NCBI GenBank assembly: GCA_021373255.1
Contig: JAJFTD010000015.1
Location: 1-47,525 of the forward strand
Direction: 5' to 3'
Length of the DNA: 47,525 bases
From: a bacterium
GTDB taxonomy: Bacteria; Armatimonadota; UBA5829
Within the stretch, counting starts at the first letter, position 1. The number at the start of each line of letters is the position of its first letter. Made by a program: the position numbers and the translations under genes. Shown here piece by piece: positions 8,677 through 16,775 of the stretch. The notes below the pieces were generated by a model. It did no database searches, was not told the origin of the DNA, and was given only the letters and a program-made list of their open reading frames with translations.

Positions 8677-9417
8677 ATGAGCAGCGTTATACGCGTAACT
8701 GTATGGAATGAATTCCGCCACGAAAAAAACGAGGGCGAAGAGCCTTCAAAAGTTTATCCAAATGGAATGCACGAAGTAATAGCCGGCCAGCTCAGGAATC
8801 AGCCTGGGTTTGAAGTGCGCACGGCTTGGCTGGACCAGCCCGAGCACGGCCTCACCGATGAAGTGCTGGCAAACACCGATGTCCTGACATGGTGGGGTCA
8901 CATGGCTCACCACGAAGTCAGCGACGAGATTGTCAACAGGGTACACGCCCGAGTCCTTGATGGCATGGGGCTGATAGTCCTTCACTCAGGCCATTTTTCC
9001 AAGATATTCCAGAAACTTATGGGGACCACCTGTAATCTGAGGTGGAGAGAAGCTGCCGAGAAGGAGCGCCTATGGGTCATCGACCATTCGCACCCCATTA
9101 CCGCTGGACTTCCCGAATATTTCGAAATTCCGCATGAGGAGATGTATGGCGAAAGATTCGACATCCCGCAACCCGACGAACTGGTCTTCGTGAGCTGGTT
9201 TGAGGGCGGCGAAGTGTTCAGAAGCGGAGCCTGCTGGCATCGAGGCAAGGGCAAGATCTTCTACTTCCGCCCCGGCCATGAGAGCCACCCGACCTACTAC
9301 CAGAATGAAGTCATCCAGGTGATCGCCAATGCAGTGCGCTGGGCCGCACCAATGGACACCCCCACCCCGTTCTACGGCAACGCGCAGCCGTTGGAGGAAC
9401 TGGGCTCATCCAAATAG
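8677..9417 (+). CDS. ThuA-like domain protein
   Basis: This 246-residue protein fits the ThuA/trehalose-utilisation family, a class I glutamine-amidotransferase-like fold. Visible landmarks are [11 protein letters not shown] at the start, the [18 protein letters not shown] segment, [14 protein letters not shown] where other family members have a GxxxxH elbow, HPITAGLP in the second half, and the [11 protein letters not shown] end. There is no signal peptide, so it should be cytosolic. An AGGTAGGGA ribosome site precedes ATG 8677. The family is often linked to sugar catabolism, but the reaction is not settled. The gene stands alone between the DUF1015 operon and an unrelated minus-strand pair. 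Confidence 0.88.
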   Translation: MSSVIRVTVWNEFRHEKNEGEEPSKVYPNGMHEVIAGQLRNQPGFEVRTAWLDQPEHGLTDEVLANTDVLTWWGHMAHHEVSDEIVNRVHARVLDGMGLIVLHSGHFSKIFQKLMGTTCNLRWREAAEKERLWVIDHSHPITAGLPEYFEIPHEEMYGERFDIPQPDELVFVSWFEGGEVFRSGACWHRGKGKIFYFRPGHESHPTYYQNEVIQVIANAVRWAAPMDTPTPFYGNAQPLEELGSSK

Positions 9418-9587
9418 GGTACTAGATAACAACCTAATGAACAAGGGTCTCCGAATCCGACTGCTTCGGCAGGCGTTGCGGGCTCGGAGGCCCAATATGA
9501 CCGATGGGCGACGATTCGGAGGCTGGCAGGGTTGACTGCAATATATCGTTCAGTTCTCGGAGAAGAGCTACCAGCATACAAAATACA

Positions 9588-10010
9588 CTAATCGTCGATA
9601 GTCTGAATCACCCTATCTCCCACCTTTACATAACTTTCTTTCTCTGGCAGAGGAGGAGGCATTGAAGCGGCCTCAATCGCCAAGGTCTCTTTGACCTCAC
9701 GTGGAGCCTGGAGTAGTTCGCCTATTCCCGAGTTATATAATGAGCCACCAGGAATCGTTCTTATACGATATGTCCTACACACCGTTACCAGTTCACGCAC
9801 CTCGCTGGCCTCAACCCTAACCTTTTCGCGGTCTATCAGGTCGAGAATCCTGTTTGAATCAGGGTCACGTACCTCCAAAGGCCTTTCTGCCAACACAGCG
9901 AACTTCATCCCCTGCTTTACACCCTGTTCCTGACCGATATTGATAACCAGTTCTCTGGAGCTAGTTATCATTGCCACACGACCTTTTAGGCGTTTTGTTT
10001 CGTTACCCAT
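9588..10010 (-). CDS. Small protein with FlgT-C-like fold signature (hypothetical)
   Basis: I do not firmly recognise this protein of about 140 residues. The pattern VINIGQEQGVKQGMKFAVL followed by a VGDRV motif near the C-terminus resembles the small beta-domains found in FlgT C-terminal regions and some envelope proteins. A Pro-rich stretch (MPPPLPEKE) lies near the end. No membrane helix or signal peptide is visible. ATG at 10008-10010 is preferred because AGGTG lies 6 nt upstream; ATG 10016 and GTG 10019 are alternatives. It overlaps the end of the upstream membrane-protein gene by 8 nt, so the two are coupled. The DNA is visibly AT-richer than the neighbours. Confidence 0.7.
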   Translation of the reverse strand: MGNETKRLKGRVAMITSSRELVINIGQEQGVKQGMKFAVLAERPLEVRDPDSNRILDLIDREKVRVEASEVRELVTVCRTYRIRTIPGGSLYNSGIGELLQAPREVKETLAIEAASMPPPLPEKESYVKVGDRVIQTIDD

Positions 10011-10635
10011 TTTCATCACCTATAGACGTAATGAATGCCACTGCCGTTGGTGATACCATAGACTGCTGACTTCCACGCTCCATTATGAAGCCGAGCCAAA
10101 CAGCATCAATATATCCGTCTTGCCTACAAAGATAATGGTCATCATCTTGATTAATCACGCGAAAATGTCCTATGACATCATTCAGTTCAGTATCAACAAC
10201 AGTGACTTTTGATTCTACTGGCACCGTAGCACCTCGCTTCTTGCACAGCACCATAACAGGCTGATCTTTATAAATATAGCAATAGGCAATTGAATACTTC
10301 TTGCGATTTTGTCTCTCTTGCAGTAGATCAATAATTGTCTGCTGAGCCGATGCTAGTCTATCACTAAGCAGTTGAATATGTTTTACCAACACGTCAAACT
10401 GTTGTATGCGTTTATAACCAACTGAAGCTACCCTTACGAAATGCCAGGCAACGGTAAGCATTACGGGTGCCAGAAAAATGAATAACACTATTTCTAGACT
10501 ATTCTTAAGCGGCATTTTGGGGACAAAACCGAAATATAACGCTAGAACCACACCTAGTATTGCTGTATACCAACTCCAAGTCGCTCCTGTCCAGGAAAAT
10601 CGCGGATATTCGAGTTTTTCGTATTTTTGATCCAT
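10003..10635 (-). CDS. Membrane protein with coiled coil and C-terminal domain (hypothetical)
   Basis: This 210-residue protein is not recognised. Two hydrophobic helices (about residues 20-40 and 47-70) anchor it. An amphipathic, probably coiled-coil segment (QLLSDRLASAQQTIIDLLQER) follows, then a mixed alpha/beta domain of roughly 95 residues (YCYIYKDQPVMVLCKK...). The layout suggests a membrane-anchored protein with a cytoplasmic domain. Its gene overlaps the small FlgT-C-like gene, so the two products may act together, with the second beta-domain protein as partner. The AT-rich composition and lack of recognised homology suggest an acquired module. It is most likely a true gene, given its length and coupled downstream gene. 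Confidence 0.65.
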   Translation of the reverse strand: MDQKYEKLEYPRFSWTGATWSWYTAILGVVLALYFGFVPKMPLKNSLEIVLFIFLAPVMLTVAWHFVRVASVGYKRIQQFDVLVKHIQLLSDRLASAQQTIIDLLQERQNRKKYSIAYCYIYKDQPVMVLCKKRGATVPVESKVTVVDTELNDVIGHFRVINQDDDHYLCRQDGYIDAVWLGFIMERGSQQSMVSPTAVAFITSIGDENG

Positions 10636-10868
10636 TGTATCTCGACATATCAGAATTCTAGTGTTGAGCAGACATAAGATGATAGCATATACAAAGTCAA
10701 TAGTCGACTCGGGCTAAATACTACAGCAGTATTGTCAATCTCTACGCTGACCGGCCTGATGCTCGTAGGTGAGCTATGCGCTGCTCCTATGTGTATGACT
10801 TGAGCAACGTAGAGTAAGCCGCACTACTCACAAACGGCCAGATTCCGCAAGGTGCCGAGTCTCACGCA

Positions 10869-12152
10869 TTAGAACTTCCCACCAAACACCTTGTAGATCA
10901 ATAACGCATTCAAAAGAACGATAATGAGCCCGGTAATTACCATCAATGACGCTTCAGCCCATTTGTTAGCATACTTGCCCATCACACGCTTGCTCTGAGT
11001 GAGCAAGAACAGCGGGAGCATGGTGAACGGCAACTGCACGCTGAGGCAGACCTGGCTGATGATCAGTGCTTGGAATGTGTCTTTGATCAGCATTATTGCA
11101 GCCAAAGCAGGCAGGAGGGTGAGCAGCATCCCCGCGCGAAACCAGGGGCTCTCCACGGCAGTCTCCCTGCCCAGGTAGCCACTGAAAGTGGTCCCACCGG
11201 CTATGCCCGCAGTCATTGATGATGACAATCCCGCGAAAAGCAGGGCAATCCCGAAGAGCACCGATGCGAGACTGCCGACCAGTGGGCGAAGCGTGGCTGA
11301 GGCTTGGGTGAGTTGACCGATCTGAATACCATAACGGTAGAAAACCGCTGCTGCGACTATCACCATCGCAGCATTAATCGCCATTCCTGCAAGCATCGCT
11401 ACGAGCGTATCTACAAACTCGAACCTTAGAAGGCGTCTTGTCTCATCATCGGATTGCCCCTTCCAGTTACGGTTTTGGATCACTTCCGAATGCAGATACA
11501 TGTTATGGGGCATTACTACAGCGCCAAGCACACCCATCGCGACAAGAATGCTGCTGGAATTCAGCTTCGGCACCACCATGTGATATGCAGCCGCACCCCA
11601 ATCAGGCTTCACCAGATACAGCTCAATCAGGTAAGCGAACCCAATCGCGCTCACAAACCCGACTATCAGCTTTTCCAGCGACCCGTAACGCTGGAACCAG
11701 ACCACTGCAATCACAATGGCGGCAGCTATCACTGCAGCGAGACGAATGGGTATGTGAAACAGCAGGTTGAGTCCTATGGCGGCACCCAGGATTTCGGCCA
11801 GGGCTGTAGCCACGTTTGCGACCATCGCCGTGACACCATAAATCACTCTCGGTAGTGGACGCACATAATCGTGGATAGCCTCTGCCAGGCACTTGCCTGC
11901 GACTATACCCAGGTGAGCCGAAATGTGCTGCCAGAGGATGAGCATGAGCGTGCTCAGGGTCACCACCCACAGGAGGTCGTAGTTGAAGTGTGAGCCTGCG
12001 GCTATATTCGTGGCCCAATTGCCGGGGTCAATAAACCCGACAGTCACGAAAAAGCCCGGGCCGAGGTAAGCCAACACCTGTCGCAGCAGCCGGGCGCCGC
12101 TGCAGACAGGCAGGCCTGAATTATCAAGAAATGAGGGACATTTAATGCGCAT
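10869..12152 (-). CDS. mntH: Nramp-family divalent metal (Mn2+/Fe2+) transporter
   Basis: This 427-residue, about 11-helix transporter carries both signature metal-site motifs of the Nramp family: DPGN in helix 1 (residues 42-45) and MPHN in helix 6 (about residue 214, GAVVMPHNMYLHS). The Met in the helix 6 motif is the canonical transition-metal-selective form, so proton-coupled import of Mn2+ or Fe2+ is expected. MPHN also argues against the aluminium/magnesium branch of the superfamily. It lies 34 bases downstream of the ROK kinase gene on the same strand and may share its transcript. No strong ribosome site precedes ATG 12152, and no terminator is evident after the stop. I saw no Mn riboswitch or MntR box. 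Confidence 0.92.
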   Translation of the reverse strand: MRIKCPSFLDNSGLPVCSGARLLRQVLAYLGPGFFVTVGFIDPGNWATNIAAGSHFNYDLLWVVTLSTLMLILWQHISAHLGIVAGKCLAEAIHDYVRPLPRVIYGVTAMVANVATALAEILGAAIGLNLLFHIPIRLAAVIAAAIVIAVVWFQRYGSLEKLIVGFVSAIGFAYLIELYLVKPDWGAAAYHMVVPKLNSSSILVAMGVLGAVVMPHNMYLHSEVIQNRNWKGQSDDETRRLLRFEFVDTLVAMLAGMAINAAMVIVAAAVFYRYGIQIGQLTQASATLRPLVGSLASVLFGIALLFAGLSSSMTAGIAGGTTFSGYLGRETAVESPWFRAGMLLTLLPALAAIMLIKDTFQALIISQVCLSVQLPFTMLPLFLLTQSKRVMGKYANKWAEASLMVITGLIIVLLNALLIYKVFGGKF

Positions 12153-12186
12153 GCATTATTTCATATCCATTGCGAGAAAAATGAAA

Positions 12187-13170
12187 CTATGCCTGTATCT
12201 GCTGCAGCGCCATAGCCGCCCCACCGAGCACGCCGGCGTTATCACCAAGTTCAGCAGCAAGCACCTCACAGCCCTGAAGCTGCTGATATAGAGCGTTGAC
12301 CTCAACGGTTGTCCGTATCGGTGCAAACAACTGTTCACCAGCCTGAGCGATGCCGCCGCCTATGACGACCTTGTCCGGATTGAGCATATTGATAGCGTTA
12401 GATACTCCGATGCCGATGTAATAGCCGGTCTCCCTAAGCGTTTCGATAGCGATCTCATCACCCTCTGCCGCAGCCTCGGCAATCATAGCTGGTGTAACAT
12501 AGCGAAGGTCATGACCGGATTTGTCCAGAAGCAGCGTAGCCCTGCCCTGGTGTGCTTTGCGCGCCGCCCGGTCGATTATGGCATCCCGCCTTGCCAGCGC
12601 TTCGAGGCACCCATAACGGCCGCAACTGCACCGGGGACCGTCAGCGAGCACTATATGATGTCCCATTTCAGGGCCGCTCTCATTCACACCAGTCCATATC
12701 TTGCCATCGATAACCAATCCGCTCCCGATGCCTGTTCCAAGTGTAAACATAACCATACACTTCGCGCCCCTACCGGCACCAAACGCATACTCACCCAGCG
12801 CGGCGACATTGGCATCGTTGCCTATGAGCATCGGCACTCCGATCTCATCCCGTATAGGCTGAGAAATCTGCACACCGTCCCATCCCAGGAAATTAGGCGA
12901 CCACATCACCATGCCTTCCTGGCTTTTAACGGTCCCCGGCATTCCCATACCCACTCCGGCAATGTTATCCATAGTAACCGGCGAACCATCCACTGCCTGC
13001 CGAATGGCAATAACGATCTGGCCGATGGTTACGTTGAGGCCTTCCATCGCCCGGGAATCGGTGCGGCCTTCGCTGATGATGTCACCCGCCTGGTCGACTA
13101 CCGCCGCGCGGACATTCGTCCCGCCCAGATCCACACCTATAACATATTTAGCATTTCGCTTGAGTTCCAT
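12187..13170 (-). CDS. glk: ROK-family sugar kinase, probable glucokinase
   Basis: This 327-residue protein begins with the ROK phosphate-binding motif (VIGVDLGGTNVRAAVVD). It has the expected GMPGTV, GNDANVAALGEYAFGAG and FTLGTGIGSGLV segments. The structural zinc site is intact: C-x-C-G-x-x-G-C-L-E (RCSCGRYGCLEALA). The catalytic Asp is the one in GNDANVAA. Such enzymes phosphorylate glucose or related hexoses with ATP; N-acetylated sugars are an alternative. A GAGGAG ribosome site precedes ATG 13170. The gene sits between a TauE/SafE exporter gene upstream and the Nramp gene downstream. No repressor helix-turn-helix is present at the N-terminus, so this is the kinase branch of ROK and not a regulator. 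Confidence 0.9.
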   Translation of the reverse strand: MELKRNAKYVIGVDLGGTNVRAAVVDQAGDIISEGRTDSRAMEGLNVTIGQIVIAIRQAVDGSPVTMDNIAGVGMGMPGTVKSQEGMVMWSPNFLGWDGVQISQPIRDEIGVPMLIGNDANVAALGEYAFGAGRGAKCMVMFTLGTGIGSGLVIDGKIWTGVNESGPEMGHHIVLADGPRCSCGRYGCLEALARRDAIIDRAARKAHQGRATLLLDKSGHDLRYVTPAMIAEAAAEGDEIAIETLRETGYYIGIGVSNAINMLNPDKVVIGGGIAQAGEQLFAPIRTTVEVNALYQQLQGCEVLAAELGDNAGVLGGAAMALQQIQA

Positions 13171-13195
13171 CGTTGCTCCTCGATAACATTATGTT

Positions 13196-13227
13196 TGCGC
13201 GTTGTGCGTTAATGCGTTTTGCGTTGG
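13196..13227. repeat. GCGTT-rich dispersed tract, copy 2
   Basis: This tract fills most of the 58-base gap between the TauE/SafE and ROK kinase genes. It ends in GCGTTTTGCGTTGG, which is identical to the end of copy 3 at 37987-38022. It is degenerate, with no fixed unit length. Confidence 0.6.
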
Positions 13228-13228
13228 T

Positions 13229-14041
13229 TTATTGCTTTTTCAAGGCTAATAACACGGCAATTACTAATAGGAAGATGCTGAAGCTGATCTTGAGAACATG
13301 CTCGGGAGCTAATGCGGCAATACTTGCACCGGCTACGGCTCCGAATATCGCACCAGCACCAACAGTCGCTCCCACTGTAAGATCGACATTACCCATAGAT
13401 TTATGCATTAACATAGCCGTAAATGCAGTAGGGATAGCCGCTGCCAGAGACACACCTTGCGCTGCTTTCTGTGGCACGCCCAATAAAATCACCATCGCCG
13501 GAATCATCACCATTCCACCGCCAATGCCCAGCAATGCGCTCATAAAACCTGTGATCACACCTGTTCCTAACACTGTCAGAGCCGCTGGCCAGCCGCCGTC
13601 GGTAAACATTGACGCCGCAGAGCCTATGTGCCCCTTCACAAAAATCATCTGGACAGCCACCAGGATCAGAAAAACACTGAATGACTTCTGTAATGTGCTG
13701 CCTTTGATCGACTTCACTACTCTCCCGCCGATCATGGCTCCAATCACACCACCAGCCGCAATCTCCAGTGCCAGCCAAATGTCAACATGTCCGTGTAATG
13801 CGTAGGTAATGACTGCGGACACACCCAGCAGCAGTGCAGCCACCAGGCTGGTGCCATGCGCCCGATGCTGTTTGAAATCGAGAAAAAACACCAACACCGG
13901 CACGACCAGTGCGCCGCCCCCTATACCAAGCAGACCACCAAGCAACCCCGCCACGAGCCCAGTCCCGATCAGGATCAGAAGCACACGTTGTTTATATAGG
14001 AATGATTGTACTTTCATAAGGCGTGCAAAAACTTTCGACAT
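13229..14041 (-). CDS. TauE/SafE-family sulfite/organosulfonate exporter-like membrane protein
   Basis: This protein of about 270 residues has roughly eight hydrophobic helices. The family's repeated glycine motifs appear in both halves: GLLGGLLGIGGGALVVPVLV near the N-terminus and FMSALLGIGGGMVMIPAMV in the middle. Members export sulfite, sulfoacetate or similar anions, or have unknown substrates. The start is uncertain. ATG 14041 (MSKVFARL) is used here; ATG 14017 and GTG 14071 are also in frame, and none has a convincing ribosome site. It may be the first gene of a run with the ROK kinase and Nramp genes, all on the same strand. Confidence 0.85.
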   Translation of the reverse strand: MSKVFARLMKVQSFLYKQRVLLILIGTGLVAGLLGGLLGIGGGALVVPVLVFFLDFKQHRAHGTSLVAALLLGVSAVITYALHGHVDIWLALEIAAGGVIGAMIGGRVVKSIKGSTLQKSFSVFLILVAVQMIFVKGHIGSAASMFTDGGWPAALTVLGTGVITGFMSALLGIGGGMVMIPAMVILLGVPQKAAQGVSLAAAIPTAFTAMLMHKSMGNVDLTVGATVGAGAIFGAVAGASIAALAPEHVLKISFSIFLLVIAVLLALKKQ

Positions 14042-14136
14042 GCAGGTTTGCCGATCGTTAAATGGTACCACATTGAAAGCCCACAGGCAAGGGCACGCAT
14101 GTATACCATTAGAGGCTGGGAATGTAGTTGCAAGAT

Positions 14137-14165
14137 TTGACAGGTCTTTTACGTTGTGCTATTAT
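14137..14165 (+). promoter_or_regulatory. Sigma70-type promoter for topA
   Basis: TTGACA at 14137-14142 and TATTAT at 14160-14165 are separated by exactly 17 bases. This places transcription start near 14172 and leaves an untranslated leader of about 160 bases before topA. The match is 6/6 and 5/6 to consensus; use in vivo is inferred. Confidence 0.7.
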
Positions 14166-14331
14166 CACTCTTCGTGCCATTACCCCCTATAGAGTCCACC
14201 TCCGGAAGGGCATATTTAGATAGGGATGACATAGTGTCTGCCCGGCGTTTTGCAACATCCACAACAGGGAATCATCCGGAGTGCGATAGCCGGTCGGACC
14301 ACAAAGTTTTGTATACAAGGATAAGTCGACA

Positions 14332-16491
14332 ATGGCCAAATCACTGATAATAGTCGAGTCTCCGGCAAAAACCAAGACTCTTAAAAATTTCCTGGGTTCG
14401 AACTACACTATCGAAGCCAGCATGGGCCATATCCGCGACTTGCCGAAGAGTAAGCTTGGGGTTGATGTAGAGAACAACTTCCAGCCGCAGTACGTCTCCA
14501 TTCCCGAAAGGAAAGATGTACTTAAGAAACTCAAGGACGCGGCGAGCAAGGTGGATGTGGTATACCTGGCCTCAGACCCTGATCGCGAGGGCGAAGCAAT
14601 AGCCTGGCATCTGCAGGAGTCACTCAAGCTCAAGAACGCGAAGCGAATCCAATTCAATGAGATCACCAAAACAGCGGTGGTCGAAGCGCTGGAAAATGCG
14701 CATGAGATAGATATAGACCTGGTGAACGCTCAGCAGGCGCGCAGGGTACTGGACCGGTTAGTGGGCTACAAGCTCAGCCCGTTGCTTTGGCGCAAGGTCA
14801 AGCGAAATCTGAGCGCGGGACGAGTGCAGTCGGTGGCAGTGCGTTTGATATGTGACCGTGAGCGCGAGATTTTAGCGTTCGTGCCGATAGAGTATTGGTC
14901 TATAGCAGCCACGCTCACACCCCAGGAGAAAGAGCATCTCTTCGATGCCAAACTCTTCTCCAGGGACGGCGACAAGATTGAAATACACAATAAGCAGGAA
15001 GCTGATACTTTGCTCAAGGCACTCGAGGGCGCGGAGTATCGGGTGAAGAGCATAAAGAAGAGCGAGAGGAAGCGCAATCCCGCTCCACCGTTCATCACCA
15101 GCACACTGCAGCAGGAAGCCTCCCGTAAGCTGAACTACGGCGCACGGCGGACTATGATGATCGCCCAGCAACTCTACGAAGGCATCGAGCTTGGCGAGTC
15201 CGGCTCTGTAGGTTTGATCACTTATATGCGAACCGACTCAACCCGCGTCGCAAAAGAGGCGCAGGAAGAAGTGCGCGAGTATGTAACTAAGAATTTCGGG
15301 CAGGATTACATCCCCGCAACGGCAAAACAGGTTTCTCGCAAAGGCGCTCAAGATGCGCACGAAGCGATCCGGCCGACATCGGTGGTGAGACATCCCGAAG
15401 AGATCAAAAAGTACCTGAGCAACGATCAGTACAGACTCTACCGGCTAATCTGGCAGAGATTTATGGCCAGCCAGATGTCACCGGCGGTATTTGACGTGGT
15501 CTCGGTCGATATCTCGGCTGCCGGAATGATATTCAGAGCCACAGGATCCACGATCAAGTTCCAGGGCTTTATGAAGGTTTATACCGAGGGCAAGGACGAC
15601 GAGAAGCTGGTTGCTGATGAAGATCAGCCGCCGCTACCGCTTATGGTCGAGGGGCAGATTCTCGACTTGCGCAAGCTCACTCCTGAGCAGCACTTCACCG
15701 AGCCGCCGCCAAGGTACACTGAGGCGACGCTGGTGCGAACGTTGGAGGAGAAGGGCATCGGTAGGCCGAGCACCTATGCGACGATTATATCGACAATTCA
15801 GGACAGGAAATATGTCGAGCTAAAAGAGAAACGATTCTACCCGACCGAACTCGGGTTCATCGTTACCGACCAGCTCGTGAAGCATTTCCCAGCGATTATG
15901 GACATAGCATTCACTGCAGATGTCGAGAACAAGCTGGACACCGTTGAGGATGGCAAACTGGACTGGGTCACACTGCTCCGGGACTTCTATGGGCCGTTCG
16001 AGAAAGACCTCGAAGAAGCCCAGGAGAAGATGGAGCGTGTGAAAATCGAACCCAAGGAGAGTGACCAGGTCTGTCCGAACTGCGGCAAGAAAATGCTCAT
16101 AAGAGAAGGCCGCTTCGGCGAGTTCCTGGGCTGTGCAGGCTATCCTGAGTGCAAGACCACCGCACCACTGACTAAACCGGTGGATGTGAAATGCCCTGTT
16201 TGTGGCGAGGGTGATGTGGTCGAGAAGCGGTCCAAGAAAGGCAAGATATTCTACGGCTGCAACCGTTATCCCGAGTGCGCATTTGTCTCCTGGGACAAAC
16301 CGACAAACAAGAAGTGCCCGCAGTGCGGCGGCTTGCTGGGTGAGCGCAGGTTCAGGGGAAGACTGACCGGCTATCGGTGTCTAAACGCCGAAAGCGATTA
16401 TCAGAAGTCACGCGGCAGCGCCAATGAAGGTGAAGAAGCCGAGGGAAATGAAAAAACCACACCGGGACCCGATGAGCAGGCTGTAGCCTAA
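14332..16491 (+). CDS. topA: DNA topoisomerase I (type IA)
   Basis: This 719-residue enzyme relaxes negative supercoils by single-strand passage. The Toprim domain is at the N-terminus (LIIVESPAKTKTL with the catalytic Glu, then DPDREGEAIAWH). The nucleophilic tyrosine is Y298 in GLITYMRTDSTR. The cleavage-strand-passage core continues to about residue 570. The C-terminal region from about residue 580 has tetracysteine zinc ribbons: CPNCGKK...CAGYPEC, CPVCGEG...CNRYPEC, and a third that starts CPQCGG but looks incomplete. AAGGAT precedes ATG 14332. The gene has its own strong promoter with a long leader and ends at a clear hairpin terminator, so it is probably monocistronic. Confidence 0.96.
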   Translation: MAKSLIIVESPAKTKTLKNFLGSNYTIEASMGHIRDLPKSKLGVDVENNFQPQYVSIPERKDVLKKLKDAASKVDVVYLASDPDREGEAIAWHLQESLKLKNAKRIQFNEITKTAVVEALENAHEIDIDLVNAQQARRVLDRLVGYKLSPLLWRKVKRNLSAGRVQSVAVRLICDREREILAFVPIEYWSIAATLTPQEKEHLFDAKLFSRDGDKIEIHNKQEADTLLKALEGAEYRVKSIKKSERKRNPAPPFITSTLQQEASRKLNYGARRTMMIAQQLYEGIELGESGSVGLITYMRTDSTRVAKEAQEEVREYVTKNFGQDYIPATAKQVSRKGAQDAHEAIRPTSVVRHPEEIKKYLSNDQYRLYRLIWQRFMASQMSPAVFDVVSVDISAAGMIFRATGSTIKFQGFMKVYTEGKDDEKLVADEDQPPLPLMVEGQILDLRKLTPEQHFTEPPPRYTEATLVRTLEEKGIGRPSTYATIISTIQDRKYVELKEKRFYPTELGFIVTDQLVKHFPAIMDIAFTADVENKLDTVEDGKLDWVTLLRDFYGPFEKDLEEAQEKMERVKIEPKESDQVCPNCGKKMLIREGRFGEFLGCAGYPECKTTAPLTKPVDVKCPVCGEGDVVEKRSKKGKIFYGCNRYPECAFVSWDKPTNKKCPQCGGLLGERRFRGRLTGYRCLNAESDYQKSRGSANEGEEAEGNEKTTPGPDEQAVA

Positions 16492-16515
16492 AAACACAAT
16501 AACAATCTATATAAA

Positions 16516-16550
16516 CAGAGGCCGGGAGCATTGCCCCGGCCTCTGTTGCT
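16516..16550 (+). terminator. Hairpin terminator after topA
   Basis: A perfect 11 bp stem (CAGAGGCCGGG at 16516-16526 with CCCGGCCTCTG at 16535-16545) encloses an 8 nt loop. It begins 25 bases after the topA stop. A short, weak T-rich tail (TTGCTGT) follows. Confidence 0.75.
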
Positions 16551-16618
16551 GTACAAGAGCCAACACTCACAAATCCGTAGCATGCACTCATAAAGCCAGC
16601 ATAATCTAAGGCATATTC

Positions 16619-16648
16619 TTGACTATATGTCGTCACGCTAGCTATTCT
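16619..16648 (+). promoter_or_regulatory. Possible promoter for the secreted repeat-protein gene
   Basis: TTGACT (16619-16624) and TATTCT (16643-16648) are spaced by 18 bases, about 128 bases upstream of the ATG. The -10 box is a weak match, so this is tentative. Confidence 0.4.
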
Positions 16649-16775
16649 GTGATATATTGTTTACTCCCTACCTATGGAGGGTAGATTCGATGATAACCTG
16701 GTGAATGGCCGGTTTGGGCACAAAACCAGCGAGTTAACATCAAGATTTACCACGCACACAGAGGGAGGAGTTGCA

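Noticed and set aside
12511-13212. A 233-codon open frame on the plus strand
   Set aside because: It is antisense to the ROK kinase, whose motifs and zinc site are intact.
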